From NCBI RefSeq assembly GCF_000003815.2, contig NC_049988.1, forward strand, positions 23,388,018 through 23,452,017: a stretch of 64,000 nt of DNA, given 5' to 3'. The notes beneath the pieces are model-generated. The model was given only the letters and a program-made list of their open reading frames with translations. It was not told where the DNA came from and did no database searches. Origin of the DNA: Branchiostoma floridae. Its lineage: Eukaryota; Chordata; Leptocardii; Amphioxiformes; Branchiostomatidae. Numbering within the stretch: position 1 is the stretch's first letter; every line of letters starts with the position of its first letter. Shown piece by piece: positions 60,032-64,000 of the stretch. The position numbers and the translations under genes were made by a program.

Positions 60032-61194
60032 CCCTTTCATGTCAACTGCAATTAGGCCTCGAACAAGAATTTACAATAAAGAATCATTCACATACTGACC
60101 TGTACGTGTATCCCATTGATACTGATGAAAGATACCGGATACTGTCTTAAACGACTGGATTCTTGCATAATCAGAGCCAATTACATGCACTGAACTGAAC
60201 TGACTGCCAGTTGCTTGAGTATATTGGTATTCGACAGACATGTTTTTCTTTTCTTTTTGGCAACCTATAGTTTTTTTATTTACTTTTGTAGCGTGAGTTG
60301 TAGCTGTACATTACGTGTATACTAATAAATATACTGTGGCTATTACTCTACTTGATGGAATCGGCTTCTTCAAATGATATTTTCAAACAAATGTTTACCA
60401 AACAAACAACTTTATTGAAGAAAACAAATGACTGCAAATAAACAAATTTAACATAACAATAAAACTAACAATAATGCTTTTAACTATGTGACTTGTCAAC
60501 AACTCAAAGACAGCTTCTAATATCTTTACCAAATATAAAAGCTGAGTTTCAATACCTCGGTTGATTTCAACTGTTATCCAAATGTTACATTTTATCGATC
60601 CTTTGTTCTTAACATGATATTAGGTCTTTATGGCAGTTAGGGACCTCTTCTAATTCAAACGAAACTTGTATCTGCTATATGTTAATATATAACAAACACT
60701 ACATCTAACGACAAAAGGTAAAAGCTCATCTACTTACATGAACTAGGATAAGTACAACAGATACCTGCTAACGGTAACACTGCAGTGTACCTAAATGAGT
60801 ACAACGATATAAACAAATGCAGTGGTAAACAACACAAGTAACAAAAGAACTTTTCCTTCACACAACAACAATTTCAACCAGTTCTACTATTGTACGTACT
60901 ATTATACCTAGTTACAAACTGTTATGCCCAACTACAAGCCATGTTTATCTCAGGGCATTGAGATAAACAAAGTTCATACAAAAACTACTTTGCTAGATAT
61001 CTGGGAAACTAGCAAACATAAGAAATCAACAAGCAAATAAACCAAAAGTTGCACCTTTCCAACCAAGAGAATTACAACAAACGGTAATTAAGAATATACA
61101 AAATTCAACGAAAAAAAGTTGAAAATTGGCCATGTTTCCACGCAATCTTTCATGAAATGAAGACTACCGAGTTCACTGATCTGCCTGTATCGCA
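60032..61194. other. 3' region of the 5-finger unit
   Basis: Minus-strand AATAAA at 60411-60416 (CTTCAATAAAGTT context) about 780 bp beyond the stop codon would give a long AT-rich 3' UTR. Nothing else recognised. Confidence 0.5.
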
Positions 61195-61740
61195 CTAGTA
61201 GGAGGTCCCTCCAGTGTGAGTCCGCATGTGACATTTTAGGTTACCCAGCCTACTGAACTGTTTGCTGCACTCCTCACACTTGAAGGGCTTTTCCCCTGTG
61301 TGAGTCCGCATGTGTCTCTTCAGGTCACCCGGCTGACTGAACTGCTTGCTACACTCCTCACACTTGAAGGGTTTCTCCCCTGTGTGAGTCCGAATTTGTC
61401 TCTTCAGAGCACCCAGTTGACTGTACTGCTTGCTGCACACTTCACAACTGTAGGGTTTTTCCCCTGTGTGAGTCCGCACGTGTCTCGCTAGAGCACTCAG
61501 CTCACTAAACTGCCTGCTGCACTCCTCACACTGCTTGCTGCACTCCTCACACTTGTAGGGTCTCTCACCAGTGTGGGTCCGCATGTGAGCCTTCAGATTG
61601 CTCAGTTCCCTGAACTGCTTCCTACACTCCTCACACCTGTAGAGTTTCACCTCTCTGTCAGTGCCAGGTCGCACAGAAGAACCTTTTGTAGACTTTTCTC
61701 TCACGTCATCTAAACGCTGCACGTTCGCTGTTGATGTCAT
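61195..61740 (-). CDS. C2H2 zinc-finger protein, 5 fingers with a recombinant finger
   Basis: Starts at the ATG at 61740 ([16 protein letters not shown]), 22 bp after acceptor TTCCCTGCAG; the open frame continues upstream only through intron. About 181 residues. Finger 1 is normal. Finger 2 reads [17 protein letters not shown], a partial finger fused to another by repeat of the CEECS block. Finger 3 has LKRQIRTH, where the first zinc-binding His is Gln. Fingers 4 and 5 are normal, and the protein ends TGGTSY. Probably three or four functional fingers, so DNA binding may be weak. Nuclear localisation and targets are inference. It shares its leader peptide with the 14-finger gene and the pseudogene. 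Confidence 0.88.
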   Translation of the reverse strand: MTSTANVQRLDDVREKSTKGSSVRPGTDREVKLYRCEECRKQFRELSNLKAHMRTHTGERPYKCEECSKQCEECSRQFSELSALARHVRTHTGEKPYSCEVCSKQYSQLGALKRQIRTHTGEKPFKCEECSKQFSQPGDLKRHMRTHTGEKPFKCEECSKQFSRLGNLKCHMRTHTGGTSY

Positions 61741-63311
61741 CCTCCTGGATCTGATGCAACTTCTGCAGGGAAAAGATGAACGATGGGTGACTTTGTGATT
61801 CGGTGATTTGCATATACAAACATACAATAACAAAACGTCATTCAAAAGAAGAAAATTTGCCGGGTGAGAGCAGAAGCGTACTAGCTTTTCGTCGCCCAAC
61901 CACCCCAATCGTTTGTATGAAAAGGTGAAAAGGTTAGATTTAACATGATTAAACTGAATAAAAATTAATCAAATTTTAACATAAAGTCTCTTAATGAAGG
62001 AATTGTATCACGCATTTTCAATACTAAATGTAACGTCAAAGCATGTAACAAAGATAGTCATCGCCATTTTACATAAGTATGTACATGAATTATTTGTTAT
62101 CATAATACAAAGCAAAAACAAATTTAAATACCGAAACAAGGAGAAAAGATCAGGTGAAATCTAAAAAAAATATATGTTCGTTTATTCAGAAAAGAATCAG
62201 CATCGCAGTTTGTAAGAACAAACTGAATATCACTGATTTTGTACAAATTTTCAACATGTCGACTACAAAATAAATGTATATACATCCATTAAACAAATTA
62301 CAGTACATGATACAGAAACGCCTATACAAAGTTGTACATTATACTTCACAAGGAACATCGGAGTCAAGGACAGGAACGTCCTACGCAGAGTATCAAGCCT
62401 CGTTGTACAGGCGTAGAGCCTGGTACAAGAACGACCTTCTCAGTCTCTGTGTCTNNNNNNNNNNNNNNNNNNNNNNNNNNNNNNNNNNNNNNNNNNNNNN
62501 NNNNNNNNNNNNNNNNNNNNNNNNNNNNNNNNNNNNNNNNNNNNNNNNNNNNNNGCAGCGGGGTTGCATTACCGCTTGTGCCACATGCTCAGTCAGTAGT
62601 TACCATCCCCATGAAAACAATGTTTCTTCTAACTATCTGTTTTTGAATGCAAAAGATAAATACAAACTAAATATCATGGAAATCCGTCCTTCCTATGTTC
62701 CATTGTGCTTCTCTTGATATTTGTAAAAAAAAACGCCCCTGCAGTTTAAGGGCAATCTGCTCTGATACCCAACTGTCACTTCTTTCTATTATCACATGCT
62801 ATCTGCCATAAAAAAATCAAGACCACGTGGACAGTATGTCCAGGTCAAAACAAACCAAACATTGAAGTTCTGCTGCAGTACCAAGGTCACATACTAGGGG
62901 GAGAAAGGAAGACAGACACACCCAAAACAAATACACAAAACAGACTCATATAACTCATTTCCTTTCAAAAAAACAACCTCAGGATTCATACTTAAGGATC
63001 CTCCTTAAACCCCTTACAGGCCCGCGTTGTTTACACCATCTTTTGCACTCCTCCACGTATCAGAAGGTGAACCCCATTTGTTCCCGTAATGGAGTGAAAA
63101 ATAATGGTTCCAACATACCTTGTTAGTATAAGATCTTCCACTAAGGTTTATGATATGATAGTAATTTCAAGAAGACAGAGCCATTTTATAGCCGGGCCCC
63201 TGCCCAAACAAAGCGTGGACCTTGCTAGAAGAAATTGCAACGCATAAACTATTTCACGAAACGCCTTGTACCCAGAGATTTTACTCTTAAATAAACAAGA
63301 GGCCGTCTTAC
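61741..63311. other. Intron 1 of the 5-finger gene
   Basis: Contains a 100-N gap, a copy of the dispersed family (62700-62900: ACGCCCCTGCAGTTTAAGG, CTGCAGTACCAAGGTCAC) and the start of the segmental duplication shared with 58130 onward (from about 63000). Confidence 0.55.
62455..62554. other. Assembly gap of 100 N
   Basis: Exactly 100 unknown bases within the 5-finger gene intron. Confidence 0.99.
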
Positions 63312-63500
63312 CTACAGAAACTGGAACACAAGCCTCGTACACGACACCAGTCGGCTGCCTAAAACGGCGAAATAGTGGTCTTAGAATTTCTGAAATTACG
63401 AAAATCTCCCCAGACTACGCCTTTCGTCACTTCCGAGTAAACAGGAAGTCGGAATCAGCTGACCCGAAAGTGTACTGTGACCCAGGGTCAACCTTCATCT
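63312..63500 (-). promoter_or_regulatory. Exon 1 donor and promoter of the 5-finger gene (class A)
   Basis: Donor CTGTAG/GTAAGACGGC (last exon base 63312), with ACAGGAAGTCGG (ETS) and TGACCCAGGGTCA (63478-63490) upstream, the most symmetric of the three half-site palindromes. The second ETS site reads CCGAAAGT here and is probably lost. Confidence 0.6.
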
Positions 63501-64000
63501 CATGATTACTCAAACGTTGTCGCGATCTCGCTTAATCGGGATTTATGGTAGAAATGGCTCATTTGTCTTCGAAGCTGACACTGTCCAGATTGTTATTGTC
63601 CTGTGTAGCTCTTTAGGGTAATATTTAACGTAACGTGCTTAAAATGGCGGCCTCCTTTATTTCTCCGCTTTTACGGGCAAAGAGGAAACAAATCTCCTCT
63701 TAACCGATGACATCATATATTTACATGTACTTGTCATAACATAACAAAAGCCCAGTCATAATTATAGAAAAGTGGGATCCATCGTCTTCCACTGCCTAAA
63801 AAAAGTAGAACCATACACCTATAAGTTAAGTTACAATGTGTACTGTTAGCATTTAGTCTGACTAAAATCGCGCTCCTAGCGGCCGGCCCCACAATCAGAG
63901 AGGGGGTCATTAACCCCAGTCGGCGAAAGATTGTGTAAACACAGGCTAAGTTAGCATTTCAACCTTAATATTTCTTGTCAGCCCCCTTTTATGTCATTTA
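63501..64000. other. Upstream flank of the 5-finger gene
   Basis: Homologous to 58690-59040 up to about 63810 (end of the segmental duplication). Nothing coding seen to the window end. Confidence 0.5.

Noticed and set aside
1-64000. CRISPR array, operon or bacterial defence system
   Set aside because: Spliced genes and eukaryotic transposons throughout; the tandem repeats lack unique spacers of uniform length.

Overview
The window looks like a gene-sparse, repeat-rich stretch of an invertebrate chordate genome, most probably amphioxus (Branchiostoma). The reasons are split genes with canonical GT/AG introns, an XPF orthologue close to the vertebrate protein but not vertebrate, fibulin-type anaphylatoxin domains, a local cluster of C2H2 zinc-finger genes with near-identical TGEKP linkers, and dense small inverted-repeat elements. 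The species call is inference. Four 100-N assembly gaps are present (7885, 38663, 40764, 62455).

Layout. 1-11.5 kb: the first three coding exons of ERCC4 (XPF repair endonuclease) on the minus strand; later exons lie off the left edge. Intron 1 carries two tandem arrays, each built from one edge of the adjoining exon: repeats containing the exon 2 acceptor (6.54-7.53 kb) and repeats containing the exon 1 donor (9.6-11.36 kb). 13.35-17.72 kb: a plus-strand gene, head-to-head with ERCC4, with a TATA box and four phase-compatible exons. It encodes a predicted secreted 879-residue cationic protein with four six-cysteine anaphylatoxin-like domains. 17.7-32.4 kb: almost entirely repeats, including a 3.1-kb foldback element, a TTAA-flanked piggyBac-like element inserted in a tandem array of inverted-repeat units, direct repeats and an AT-rich minisatellite. 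32.4-34.6 kb: the last two exons of a carbohydrate sulfotransferase (minus). 35.6-41 kb: a CACGG-ended transposon, two phase-compatible exons of an unrecognised minus-strand gene, decayed tandem coding units and two orphan candidate exons near gaps.

42-64 kb: a tandem cluster of C2H2 zinc-finger genes, all on the minus strand. Each unit has a 5' non-coding exon, one intron, a single finger exon and an AATAAA signal. Three units are intact (14, 7 and 5 fingers), one is a pseudogene with three lesions, and one is an orphan promoter/exon 1 plus poly(A) signal with no coding exon. Two promoter classes recur: a non-TATA class with ETS sites and a TGACC/GGGTCA palindrome, and a TATA class. A non-LTR retrotransposon tail with a 10-bp target duplication sits in the pseudogene intron, and a second copy of the CACGG element lies between the last two units.

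No operon, CRISPR array, rRNA or intact canonical tRNA gene was seen. The genes do not form an obvious pathway. The strongest stories are the exon-edge arrays in ERCC4, the undescribed-looking anaphylatoxin-domain protein, and the birth-and-death record in the zinc-finger cluster.
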